Made by a program: the position numbers and the translations under genes. This document shows positions 13,007 through 23,835 of a DNA stretch of 64,000 nucleotides, one piece after another; position 1 is the stretch's first letter; the number at the start of each line of letters is the position of its first letter. Origin of the DNA: Yamagishiella unicocca (Eukaryota > Chlorophyta > Chlorophyceae > Chlamydomonadales > Volvocaceae); assembly GCA_003116995.1 (NCBI GenBank), contig BDSL01000003.1, forward strand, positions 1,984,001 to 2,048,000, written 5' to 3'. Under the pieces are notes generated by a model that saw only the letters and a program-made list of their open reading frames with translations, did not search any database and had not been told where the DNA came from.

Positions 13007-13287
13007 TGACTGTCACTCTGTTAGGGTTCTTAGTCGGTGTTAAAAGGGATTCATGCAGGATTAAGCCATGCACGGCTCAAGAATCGTGCTGGTTTTGCTG
13101 TCGTTTTGGGGGGGGGCAGGTTGGCAGAAAGCACTTAGCCGCACTCGTACTCGTACTCGTGCTGCCGTACTCGTTAGTTGCTGGAACTTATGACCTTTGT
13201 TATGACGAATTTAGATTTCTAGCTCATGGCTGGCACCCGGCAGCTCAATAAATCGCGCGCCCCGGCCGCCCTTCGTCGCTTCCACCT

Positions 13288-13292
13288 TGTAA
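13288..13292 (+). terminator. Candidate polyadenylation signal TGTAA (paralog 2)
   Basis: TGTAA about 280 bp after the stop codon of paralog 2. Consistent with chlorophyte 3' ends but short enough to occur by chance. Confidence 0.45.
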
Positions 13293-14101
13293 CATCGCTT
13301 CTACATGGTGCTTCTGAGCCAATCCAGAGGAGTTTCATCGTCCCATGGTCGGCAAACTTCTAGCAAGGCCGCGCCGACCGAAGCGCAGGCAGCTGCCTTT
13401 GGTTTCGCACCTAGCAACCATGTGCAAAGCGGCTTTGGCGAGCCATGTCCCATCACAGGAACGGTGCGTACTACTTTCTGCCGTCGGCATAGATGTCATA
13501 CCGATTCAGTGTCAGGCGATACGCCCGATGGCCCTACCTTCTGGTCTGGGGCCCTCTGTAAAAGTCACTACCACGTACCGGGAGTAAACCCTCCCAAGGG
13601 AGTCTAGGTCGTCACCGAGGCCAATGAAACCACTGCGTATTGCAAACGTGCAAAGCACGGGCCACCCAAAAGGACTCGAATACCTTAAAAACCACGCTGA
13701 TTTCAGGCGCCTGGCCGAGCGTCCTCACGCCCACCCCACTGGACCAGCGCCAACGAGCAACCTAAGAAGCCACTAGGTAAAGAGTAGGGGCCAGGAACGT
13801 CCTGGCCATTTACACCCTAGGGTATCGTGCGACACCATGTCACACATACGCCTGCGCTCCCAGGGCTACTACCTGTCGCCGCCACGAGACCTCCGCAGCA
13901 AGGTGCGAGATCCCCAACAGTGCTCTCTGGACCCCCTCCGTCGCGGCCAGACCGCCGCCTGCTGCTACGCCGTCTGGAACCCACTGTAACCGTTACAACA
14001 ACACCAGGTATGTGCCAGCTCCACAACTGATGGGCGAGCGTGGAGCCGCAAAGGACCCCACACAGCGATCAGGCATGCCAGATGTCGTGGACGTCACCTA
14101 G

Positions 14102-14106
14102 TTACA
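14102..14106 (-). terminator. Candidate polyadenylation signal TGTAA for the OPR gene
   Basis: The plus strand reads TTACA, so the minus strand is TGTAA, about 330 bases beyond the OPR stop codon. Confidence 0.45.
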
Positions 14107-14434
14107 AGTTCCGCTCGCTCGTCCTACGTAACACCGACAGCGTGCAGCCGGCTTGTGGTGTAATAACAGCCCAGACGCACTGATGCGATACCCGCCAACT
14201 CACAGAAGCGAACATGCACATCGCCGACCGATCTTTCATCACCGATTCGCCACCACCCACGGGCGTACACAAACGTACTCTCCCTCGCCCGCTGCGAGCT
14301 GATACCTCACGAAGGCGGCACAAGCCCCGGCTGTGCAACCTTTTACGGCGCAAGCCGGCCCCCCACCCCACCTCCCTTACACCCTAATAAAAACACCACC
14401 ACCAGTCGCGCCGCAACCAGCCGACCAGGCCCGC

Positions 14435-17400
14435 CTACGCCAGCGCCGCGTCCAGGAACTCCTGCACCAGTGCGCGGTAGCCGAACACGACCGCGAGCTG
14501 CGACTCGTCGCCCGAGCGATCCCAAGCGTCGCGCAGCGCCACCAGCAGCTCCCGCGGCGGTGGGCTGGCCTCAACCACAGCCTCAGCGCCCTCAGGCGCC
14601 TCCGCCGCCGCCGCCGCCGCGGCTACAGCCAAGGTTGGGGTTTCGGAGGCGTCTGCGTGCTCCTCACCATCAGCCTTCTCCTCCTCGTGCTTCTGCTCCT
14701 GCTCCTTGCTCTCGGCGGCTTCCGGCTGGGGCACCAGCTCCGGGAACATCCGGCTGATCGCGAGGACGGTGAAGGCGATATCGGTGGCGCTGAGGAGGTG
14801 CATCTCCATCTGCAGCTTCTCCCAAGCCTGTCGACCGGGACGGCGAGGGTGTGACGTCACGCGCGGGGCGCGAACGTAGTGTAAGCTGCCAGTATACAAA
14901 CGGCGCCACATGGCTGGCAGCCGTGCTGCGGGAAGCTATCGTGCGAAACAGCGCCCATCAGTCAGGCGGGCCCCGTCACAGGTGGGCGGGTCGGTAGTAC
15001 CAGGCAAGCGATCCAGGGAACTGCTGCTAGCTCGCTGCGTTGGGTCCCCGAACCCCGCTCAAATGCCACTGCTGGGCAGGGTGCACAACTGCGGCGCCCT
15101 TGCCCCGTTCCGCGCCAAACGTGTCGTATGTCCCCCTCATACGAACTACTGCGTCTGCAACCCGGCCCATCGCAACCCCTTCGTCAGCGCACCGCACCCG
15201 CCCTCCTATCATTATATCCTGAAGGGCCGTTGCGCCGCCCCGCGCTGCCAGGCACGCACCCCAACGCCAGGCACGCACGCCCTCCCCAGTGCCAGCCCCG
15301 TGCAAGGCAGGTGCGCCCTCCCACCTTGGGTAGCCACGCCGGCGGCGCCTGGCGCATGCTCCCAACGCAGAACAGCACGCGCGCCAACGCCTCGGGGCTG
15401 CACGCCGGCAGCTGCTGCTGGAAGGCCTCCATGAAGGCGCCCATCCACACGCGCCTGGGCCGCACCCGCATCTGGATGAGCGACACGAGGATGTTGGACA
15501 GCGCCTGGCCGTCACAGCTGGGCATCACGCGCTGCGCCAGGGACAACAGCTTGGAGGCCTGCGGGTAGGGACCGGGGAGGGCGGACAGGGTTGGTAACGT
15601 GTGCGGAGCACGGAAGGAAGGACGTGGCGGACGGACACGTTGCTGATCGTAGAGCGGCGAGGCGGCCTGGAGGCACTGCGGGAAGTTACGTCGAGGGACC
15701 CCTCCGTGCCGTGAGGCCCAACCGCGGGAGGCCTGGGTCTAGACAGGCCTGCGTTGCCGTCCGTTCCGTGCGCATGGGTACAGGCCTATGTTGCTCGTCG
15801 TGCGCGCGAAGCTGTACGCAGGGTGCCTGATGCCTGGCGGCTTCAGTTCCGTGCGCATGACGCAGGGTGAGGGACGGTGCGCCGCCGCAGCCCATCCAAG
15901 GCGTCTGGGTGGTGCGTCACCTGGTACTCCGACGGCTCGAAGCCCAGGCGCGGGAGCGAGGTGAAGACGTCTTGGCACTGAGTGGCGGTCAAGCGATTCC
16001 CCCACTGTACGGCACTGCAAGGCCCGATGTATGGATCGACGTATAAAAAAGAGCGAAAGGTGGGGGTGTGGATAATCAGTTCGCTGGGAAGGAGCTGAGC
16101 GCGATGGGAAAGGTGGGGCGGGGGCCGCGCACAGGCGCCGCGCAGCTGACCAGCCCGCGCGCGAGCACTGGACGCGGGTTTGCATGATTACGGGAACACC
16201 ACGTATACGCTGCTCGCTTTGGAGCATGCAAACGCAAGCAACGGGCGCATGCATCCGGGTGCATGAGTGCGCAGCGCACGCTGGTCCACCTTCCGTAGGC
16301 TTCCTCGGCGCAATGGTGCACGCGCCCCAACACGCCTCAAACACGCCTCAAGACCGCACAGGCGGGGGGGGGGGACGCGACGGCCTCTCACCGGAACACA
16401 GCTTTGCTGATCACGTCCGTCGGCACCGGGGGCATATCGCCCGAGCAGTGCGCGGCTAGCTGGCTGAGCGCCCAGAGCGTATTGGAAACGCCCTGCGGAG
16501 GGGACACAGCAGGCCCAGAGCGCGTCAGCACGAGGGCATGCCAGCAGTCGCCTGCCCGCGAAGCCAAAACGACTTCGCCAGCAGAGGGTAATGTCAGGCT
16601 CCCACAATGTCAGGCTCCGCCATCTGAACATCGTGGCTGCTGTGGCACGAAGCGCACACGCACTTTGCCCGCCCGCAGCCCGCCCGCCCGCCCGCCCGCC
16701 GGTAGCTACTAAATACCGCTGAACTGTCGTTCCAGAGACCCTCCCCCCACCTGCATGTACCTCTTTCCCTCCATTGAAGGATTCCTCTTTTCTCCTATGT
16801 CGTATCCAACGGCTTCCCCGCGCGCCCCTGCCTCCCCCACACACGACCTTCGTCTTTCGTATCCTCACCCAAGTTCTCCAGCATGCACCTCGAAACGTCT
16901 TTCCTAAACGCTTTTTCTCGCACCCACAGTTCGTCCTCGAAATCCCCCACCTGCTGACTGCCTAACCCCAATCCTCCAGCACGCACTCGAACCCAGCCTG
17001 CAAACGTTTCCTATTCGGTTTTCCGTTCTGGAGTGCCGACCTGCCTGCACCCCTTTACCCCAACCTCCACCTGGGCTCCCCTCACCCCCCTTCCCACCTG
17101 AACGTCCGGGACCTTCTGGTCCATCAGCACCACCCGGTTCACCGCCTGCCACATGGGCGCCCAGAAGTCCTTAATGGGCGGTACGAAGCGCAGGAGCGCC
17201 AGGCCCAGCAGCACGTTGGACAGCTGCTGGGGCCTGTCTACCCGCGGCAGCTCCTTCAGCAGCGCGATAGACAGCTGCGATAAGCCGCAGGAGGAGGAGG
17301 AGCAGGAGGAGGTTCGGGAGGCACTGCGAGGTCAGCGGCTTGCCAGCAAGGCAGTAAAGGACAAAGAGAGGTAGACCCACGGGCATGAGACGCGCCAGGG

Positions 17401-19236
17401 ACGACTCAGGCGAGGCATGCCACGTGTTAAGCGCATCACCCCAAGAGAAGCCCATGCCGACGCGCACTACAGGTGTACGACGATACGTGACTCATCCGCC
17501 GTTTCGTGTCGCCAGCATTCTTCCAAGAATGCTCATCCATCAAGTCGAGACCGAAACGGTGCGCCTTGATGCTCGTTACGACCCGCCAGTCTGCTCCTGG
17601 ACACCCCCCCCCACCTGCGTAAAACGGTCTTTATACACCCCCACCTGCGTCATGAACAGGCCAGATGGCTGATAGCCGAGGCGCCCCAACGCCCAGACCA
17701 CATTGGAAATGTCCTGCATGTTGAACCCCGACAACTTGCGGCCGGCGGCGGCGGCCCACGCCTCCAGCAACGCCTCGGAAACCACAGTGGTCGAAAGTCG
17801 ACTGACAGGGTCAGCAGACGCGGCCACTGCCGCCGAGGCGGCGGCTGCCATCGCCTTCCTGCCACCACGAATGCGCAGTGGCCGCGGGCGCTCCTGCTCC
17901 TGCACCGGCGCCTCCGCCGCCGACGCGGCCGCCTCTGCTGTGGACGCCGAGGACGGGGTCGCCCCCGACTGCTCCTCCAGCCCTTCATCAGCCACCGACG
18001 CGTCAGCCGCAGGCGCCGCCGCTGCGGCCTCGGGCAAGGCAGTTGCGCGCTCGACGCCGGCCTTCTGAGGCTTCAGCTTGGCGGCCGCCCACACCACGTT
18101 GGCTAGGCCACGTGCCTCCATGCTCGCGAGCTGCTGGGGCGTGGTGGTAGCCTGAAGCGCCGCCACAAAGGCTGCCAGCGCAACCGGCTCGGTTTGTTGG
18201 CCCGCAGCTACCGCGGACGACGATGACGACGCGGCGGACGCAAGCGGGGTTTGCCCATTGACGTGGCTGCGGCTCAAACCTGTGCCAGGTGCCGACACCA
18301 GCTTGGCTAGGCGCGTCCATAACTACTCGAAACGGAATTGGGTGAATTGGGTCGGGACGGGGAACATGAATGTTACTATTACTCAATTACTCAACCAAAG
18401 TGCAGGTTGGAGGTGTTGCGCCAGCACGTCGCGGAAATTGGAGGGCCCGGAAGCGAAGGCACCGGCGAAGTTGTCGGCGCAAAGCTAGTTTGGCAAAGAT
18501 GGCTTGGCATCTTGGACCGTACTACACCGTAGGAACCCGCGTCCCACTGGCCTCCGCGGATGCCGTACTTGGCTGGCTGCTCCCCGCCCCTCACTACCCA
18601 GCGCGGGAGAGGGGTGTAGCCCCCGTCTTCTGTGTCATTGCTACGGGTTTCCTCGCTACCGACAGCCCCACAACCCCGTCCTGACAAGGGGCTTGTCAGA
18701 CCCACACCCACCGTGGCCACATGAATGGCGTTGATGTTCTGATCCCGCCCAAGCTCAAACAACAGCTGCAGCTCGGCAACGGACGATGCCGCCGCGAGCT
18801 GCGCGGTATACTCTCGTGGTTGAAATCCACTTTTGCGCTTGCTGCTGCGCACGCCGTTGTGGCCGCTGCCATGGCTACCGCCGTTCTCCGACTTGACTCC
18901 GTTACCAACGCCGGCGGACCGCTTACGGCCACCAGTTGGCGGGGCGGCGCTGGAGCTAGTGGTAGCGAAGCCGCTGCTTGCAGCTCGCTCTAGATTCGCC
19001 GCATCCTCATTGACAGGAAGCGGCAGTTCGCTCTCATCGGATGTGTGTGCACGCGCAACTTCGGCTGTGTGCCCTTCATCGGCCGAGCCATTCGAACGTG
19101 CACGCCTTGAAATGCTCCCCCGTACGTCTGAAGAAGATGACAAATCTATCGAGCGCGATGCTGGAGCAGCAGCGCTGGCCACGCGCACGGCAACCGTGCC
19201 TCGGAGGCGCACGGTAGGCAGCCGGACGCCACGAGC
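14435..19236 (-). CDS. Octotricopeptide-repeat (OPR)-type protein, probably organelle-targeted RNA-binding factor (5' exon unresolved)
   Basis: Exons in transcript order: 19236-18712, 18484-18391, 18279-17645, 17274-17098, 16492-16392, 16014-15921, 15558-15325, 14827-14435 (750 codons plus stop; phases agree). The second exon ends in a weaker donor (GTAATT). No ATG lies in the first listed exon, so an initiating exon should lie upstream, at about 19240-19800. The N-terminal part is Ser/Arg/Ala-rich and resembles a transit peptide. Repeated helical motifs follow: GLANVVWAAAKL, ISNVVWALGRLGYQPSGLF, LSNVLLGLALLRFVPP, VSNTLWALSQLAAH, LSNILVSLIQMRVRPRRVW, LARVLFCVGSM. This L(A/S)NxLWAxxxLxxxP pattern is typical of algal OPR (FASTK-like) proteins, which guide chloroplast or mitochondrial mRNA stability, splicing or translation. 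No C-terminal RAP domain is visible. The C-terminus is Glu/Ala-rich, then ends in short helices. Confidence 0.78.
16867..16935 (-). repeat. Dispersed intronic element, copy 1 (OPR intron)
   Basis: The plus strand reads AAGTTCTCCAGCATGCACCT, then CGAAACGTCTTTCC and ACGCTTTTTCTCGCACCCAC. The same core occurs at 27914-28000, 45831-45910, 48909-48958 and 61766-61855. A more degenerate copy follows at 16969-17035. Confidence 0.7.
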
Positions 19237-19862
19237 CTGCGAGGAACCGCACGCCCGCACGCCGTCGGTAATTTAAATGGTTATTTAAGGGAAATAAGAT
19301 TTAAATAAAACCAACAGTGCGATGAGAGCGTGCAATTTCTGACCAAGACGTGGCGGCGGCGCCTTTGGACGCCCTACCGTTAGAGACGTACGCAACCATT
19401 TGTGCTAAGTGATTCAATTCATGTCGGAAAAGGTAATTGACTTGGGTCGACGCTGTCCGGTGCCGAACACAATGTGGCGGCACAGCCACATGCATCGTCC
19501 GCACCACAGAACGACTTCACACACCTGAGTCAAATGGAGCTTCTCCAAGTCGAAATGATACCTTGATATGTGAGTCCTCATTCCTGTTGGGCCGTGCTAA
19601 CCAGCTACGCTGCACGTGAAGCCACAATTCCTAGGCTTAACAGCACCACAGGAATTGAAGGCCTTGCACACGGAGCTCAAATGTAAAAGCTCGGTTTCAA
19701 GGTGTGTAACCTAAGAATTGAGCCGCCGAAAGGAAAGCTGCCTATACCGGTGCCGTACGGAACGCTGTGTGGCGACAGCGCAATACGCGCACACAGCGGT
19801 GATTTCCCAAAACGTTCCTTTAGTACTGTAAACTCCAAAGGTTCATAAGAAGATTTATACCA
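19237..19862. other. Divergent intergenic region between the OPR and GNAT genes
   Basis: Lower GC than its flanks, with AT-rich tracts near 19273-19310. It must hold the GNAT promoter and probably the OPR promoter and first exon. One candidate OPR initiator on the minus strand is an ATG near 19400 (MVAYVSN followed by GTAGGG), but I cannot verify it. Confidence 0.4.
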
Positions 19863-21341
19863 ATGGCAGCGCGTGCGGTTACCTCGCCTGTTGGTGCGAC
19901 TGTGAGGATACGTCTCTATCGTCCCGAAGACCGGGATCAAGTCATCCGGATCTTTAGTCAGGGGATTGAGGGCTCAGCCACGGTGCGAGTAAAAGAGCTT
20001 GTGCAAAACAGTCGTCCGCTTCAGCTGCTCAGTTGCGCGGTGCCCGCTGCTGCATTACTGATGACGCCCAAGGGATGTAGCCTTATAACAAAGGCGGTCA
20101 CCGGCCTGGGCGCTGCAGCCGTTGTGCCGCTTGTCATCTACGGTGTGTTGCGACGGGCCCTCAAGCGGTACGTGGCTCAGTCCATGAAGGAGGACCTCGC
20201 AAGCATCGATCGATTTTACTCTGCCGCTGGCGCTGGTCACGGCAGTGCCTTCTGGGTGGCCGAGCTTGTGGAAGTTGCACCGTCGCCTAGCATCGCTGTG
20301 CCGCCCGCAACGGCACAGCAAAGTGCCACTCCGACACCGAGAACTCCACGACAAGCAACGGGGGATATCCGCGAACCTGAGGCGATTGCGGCGGCTCCTG
20401 ACGTTATCGCGGCTGCAGTAGTACCGGCGGTGCCGGCGTCGGTACCGGTGCTGGCCCCAACGCCGGTGCCACTGGTGGGACCAATGGTTGCGGCAGGGCC
20501 TGATCACCCAGTGGATGCAATGGCTACGCAGCAGGATAAGGAACGTGCCCAAGCGAATCAAGCAGCTGCTGACAGCTCAACTGCAGCCACTTCCAGGACA
20601 CAGTCGCGTGAAGGTGATGATCTTGAGGTTCGCTCAGTGGTGGCTGGCTTAGTGGCGGCTGCTATTGCCCGGCTCGAGGTCGCAGCGGCGCCGGGGGTGA
20701 CGACTCCCGCGGCCAGCTCAAGCGGCCCGGGATTGCAAGTTGGTCCGAACTCCGCACCCGCGTCAGCTGCCACTGCTGGTGCCGGTGCTTCCGATCAAGA
20801 TGACCAGTTGCGGGCCTCTTCCACAAATGGAAACACGGTGGCACCAACGGCTGCTGGACCACAGCTTGATGCCGGCTCGGCGAAAGTTGTGGAGAAGGCG
20901 GTGGAGATGAAGGCTGCGGAGGAGGCCTTGGAGGAAGCTGTGGAGAAAGCCGCGGAGAAGATTGTGGATCCGCACATGTCGAGCCGGCCAATCGTACCTG
21001 CTGCGGCACCCTCCCCTCCGTCCGTGCGCGCCCCAGTGCACCCACGCTCCGTGGTGGTCGGCCACGTGGCGCTCGAACGGAAGTCATGGCAGGTCGCAGC
21101 ACTGCGGCGTATGAGCGTCGTCCGAGACTATGATGCTCTAGGCGTCGACAGCATGCTGTTTGACACCCTGATGCAACACGCGCGCGACAACGGATTTCGC
21201 GAGCTGGTGCTGAGCACGTCGAGTTTGCAGCCGCCGGCGCCGCGGTTGTGCGAGCAGAGGGGCTGGGCGCTGACCAAGGTGTTTCGCGATCGAGGTATCG
21301 ACATGTACAGCTACAGCGTCGACCTGACCAAGAAGCGCTAA
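19863..21341 (+). CDS. GNAT-fold N-acetyltransferase, NAT8-like, with a large internal low-complexity insert (492 aa, single exon)
   Basis: Uninterrupted ORF starting ATGGCAGCG. Residues about 15-31 (RIRLYRPEDRDQVIRIFSQG) match the first strand and helix of NAT8/camello-like GNATs. Residues about 52-98 are strongly hydrophobic (LLSCAVPAAALLM, VVPLVIYGVL), like the membrane-associated segment of NAT8 proteins. Residues about 140-380 are Ala/Pro/Val/Thr-rich and probably disordered, with an acidic/Lys-Ala helix near the end (EKAVEMKAAEEALEEAVEKA). The C-terminal GNAT half resumes at about 395 (VVVGHVALERKSWQVAALRR) and runs through DNGFRELVLSTSSLQPPA to the end. The acetyl-CoA loop, normally (R/Q)xxGxG/A, reads DYDALGVD and looks degenerate. 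Substrate unknown. If active it is probably a membrane-associated lysine or small-molecule acetyltransferase. The family call is reasonably firm; activity is uncertain. Confidence 0.72.
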   Translation: MAARAVTSPVGATVRIRLYRPEDRDQVIRIFSQGIEGSATVRVKELVQNSRPLQLLSCAVPAAALLMTPKGCSLITKAVTGLGAAAVVPLVIYGVLRRALKRYVAQSMKEDLASIDRFYSAAGAGHGSAFWVAELVEVAPSPSIAVPPATAQQSATPTPRTPRQATGDIREPEAIAAAPDVIAAAVVPAVPASVPVLAPTPVPLVGPMVAAGPDHPVDAMATQQDKERAQANQAAADSSTAATSRTQSREGDDLEVRSVVAGLVAAAIARLEVAAAPGVTTPAASSSGPGLQVGPNSAPASAATAGAGASDQDDQLRASSTNGNTVAPTAAGPQLDAGSAKVVEKAVEMKAAEEALEEAVEKAAEKIVDPHMSSRPIVPAAAPSPPSVRAPVHPRSVVVGHVALERKSWQVAALRRMSVVRDYDALGVDSMLFDTLMQHARDNGFRELVLSTSSLQPPAPRLCEQRGWALTKVFRDRGIDMYSYSVDLTKKR

Positions 21342-23835
21342 GGTGGCTATAGCGAGGGTGGGTGCTATGCGTCAGGGGCAGCCATGAGTGGTACGCATGC
21401 TCGTCAGGATGTAGGTGTCCAGCAGCTCAGCTCTTTATGTGTTGCGAATGAATGGGCTAATGATTCCGCTTTCTATTTCCTTGGGCAATATCTATCTACT
21501 TGATTCCTCTCTATTTCCAAGGACGATATCTATCTACTTGATTCCTCGGGGAGCATTTATCAAACTGGTGGAAGCACGGGCACTCTTTATCGGAGAGGGA
21601 GCTTCTTGCCGCAATTGGGTTCCACCCGGCTTCAAGCAGCAGAGAACGGTTTGGGGCGTCAAAAGATCAAGGAACCTGCTGAGAACGCGATCACGGCAGT
21701 TTACTTCGTCGCGGGTGAGGTGCAGTGGAGTTATCGTCGCCGATCGCGCAGCAGTGTGTTGGCTGCATGCACGGCACTGCACATACATGTGTACAGCAAT
21801 GCTTGGCATTGGACAAGGATTCTGTGGAAGACAGCGACCTGGTCGCCACCTGCGTACCAGTCAGTGATCCGTGTGCAGCCATGTATAGGACGATTTGTTG
21901 GCGGCGGTTGGATGCCTGCTAAGAGTATGCAATGAGCAACTGGGGGCTTTGGGCATAGAGGACAGTGGAGACCACCTGCGTTTGGATATGACGTGAATGG
22001 TGTGTCTGTGATTACTTAATAGTGGATGTTACGTTATCGTACCTCTTGGTCGCCAACAAGCTATTTCGTCCCTTTGTTTTGGATGCTTTCATTTTTTTAC
22101 CACCGTGTGGTTGCTGAAATGGAATGACGTGTGTTAAAGCCGGACTGGAAACGAGATCTGTTGAACATCGTTGGGTTGGTAGGGTTCGGGCACGTCTGTG
22201 TTTGTGGCGGAGGGCGACGGCCAATTTTTGAAGGCCCTCGGTGCCCATCAAACTGCTGCCTGGCGTTCCCACGTGTTGCCTTTGGCAGATATTGTAGTAT
22301 TTCTCCACAGGTGCATCGTGCCGCCGAGACAAGCTTCGACGATCGATATCCCGGGGCTGAAGTTCTGCGGTGAAGGCTGTATTCCCAAACGTGTCCAAAC
22401 ACTCGATGCTCGACGCGACGGGAAATTTCACATGAAGGTGCACCTGAATCCTATATCGCTCATATGGCCGGTACTGCAGGGGAGTAGGTATGCCGTTGGG
22501 GTCCCTTCGTCATGTATGCTTTGTCGGCTCAAAAAGGATTTTGCGGTGAAGAAACCAACATGACTATTTAAAGTGCAGTCGTCGGGCGCCAAGCTTGCTC
22601 ACGCGGGTGGTCTGCATCGCACGCCGGATTTCAGAAGTGCAAGGGGTCGTACTGCAATGTAGGCTGTGTTCGAGCGGGGTCCCGTCCTGCACCATATGTT
22701 CATAATCACTACCGCTGGAATAATTATGAATCCTATCGCATTATAGAAGAACTAGGGGGCGCAATTAACCGACCTCAACTCGTGCGTCCCCACTGTTGTC
22801 GGAACGGCTCCTGCACGTAACACTTAACGTCAAATGATGCGTCACTTACAGCAGTAAGGGACTGCATCCGGAAAGAGAAACTGACTGGGCTTCGCTAAGG
22901 CTGCAGTGGTACCGCTGAGCTACCCGCTGAGCGGGAGGTGAGCAGTCTCGACTCCGGCTCCAAATTGCTTCCCCATTTTCTCCAAGAGGCTGCTGTGCGG
23001 CGGGCGGCTTCTGCGGACATGTGGAGCGATAATGACCCCAGCTCTATAGACTTGTTACTCACCACCTATCGTTAATAGTAGCTGTAACCATATAACATAT
23101 GCTGGCTGTCAAGTTGGGGTGTTCGAGATACCTGTATGCAAAGCGTGTCGCATTCGCCTTACATTCCGCCTTCGTCGCGTCCAACGCCTCCACGGCCGTT
23201 CGCCCACAGCAACATATGACGAATCGTTTTTAGCACGGCGGACGACAATAGCAGCCGCAAGGAATAGCTAGCTGACCGGCGGAGACCGGCGGAATGGAGC
23301 CCGGGGGAGGAGCCCCTCCCCTAAGGGGCCCCCCCCGGGGGCGGGCGAGCGAAGCGGAAACCGGTGTGCTTATGCCGGTAAGATTTAAGGAGAACCGCAG
23401 GCTTGCCTTGTACAGTACGCGGCTGGCCCTGGGTGGGTCAGGCGAAGGCCGCAAAGCGGTCATAGGAATTTTATCGCGGGAAATTGGTCGCTAAGCTTTT
23501 GCCGAGGGCGTCGGGCAACGTACATGGGGTGTAAGTGAGGTCAACCGCGTGCAAGCTCGCTTTGTCCCCAGGTCGTTGCGGTGGGGTTACGCCGGGTTAC
23601 ACGCCCTTTCTGCCAGCATTGCCAGCTGTTTCGTTGCCGGCAGCTCCTGCCTACGGCATCAGGTCCCCCAAATCACGTTGGTCATCCACACTGCTTTCTG
23701 TCTTACCTCTCTCTTACCCCTATCTCGTGTCCCCTTAGCTAACAATACCCCCACCCCTCGTTCGCGATCGATCCCCCGCCGTTGCGCCGCCCTTCCTCTC
23801 CTTGCCCGTAGCGCGGCCCGGTGAGCGAGGATGTG
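21342..23835. other. Intergenic region, comparatively AT-rich, with a GC palindrome near its end
   Basis: No supported gene or RNA. ORFs here are short and show no family motif. Most of it is lower in GC than the flanks. The last 300 bp hold pyrimidine-rich sequence ending CTTGCCCGTAG at 23811, which looks like a splice acceptor. The next gene may therefore have one or more 5' exons in this interval. Confidence 0.5.
23275..23345. repeat. GC-rich inverted-repeat (hairpin) element
   Basis: A duplicated ACCGGCGGA is followed by nested complementary G/C runs (CCCGGGGGAGG, AGCCCCTCCCC, TAAGGGG, CCCCCCCCGGGGGC) that can fold into strong hairpins. The style resembles the palindromes common in volvocine organelle genomes, but organellar origin is not shown. 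Confidence 0.4.

Larger units (their letters stand above)
13007..14434. other. Convergent intergenic region with a degraded coding-like fragment
   Basis: It lies between convergent genes and holds both 3' UTRs. Around 13520-13570 a short stretch reads TPDGPTFWSGALCKSHYHV, resembling the stretch at about 60045-60100 near the other end of the window. It has no start, splice context or flanking coding sequence, so it is treated as a fragment. I see nothing else here. Confidence 0.5.
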
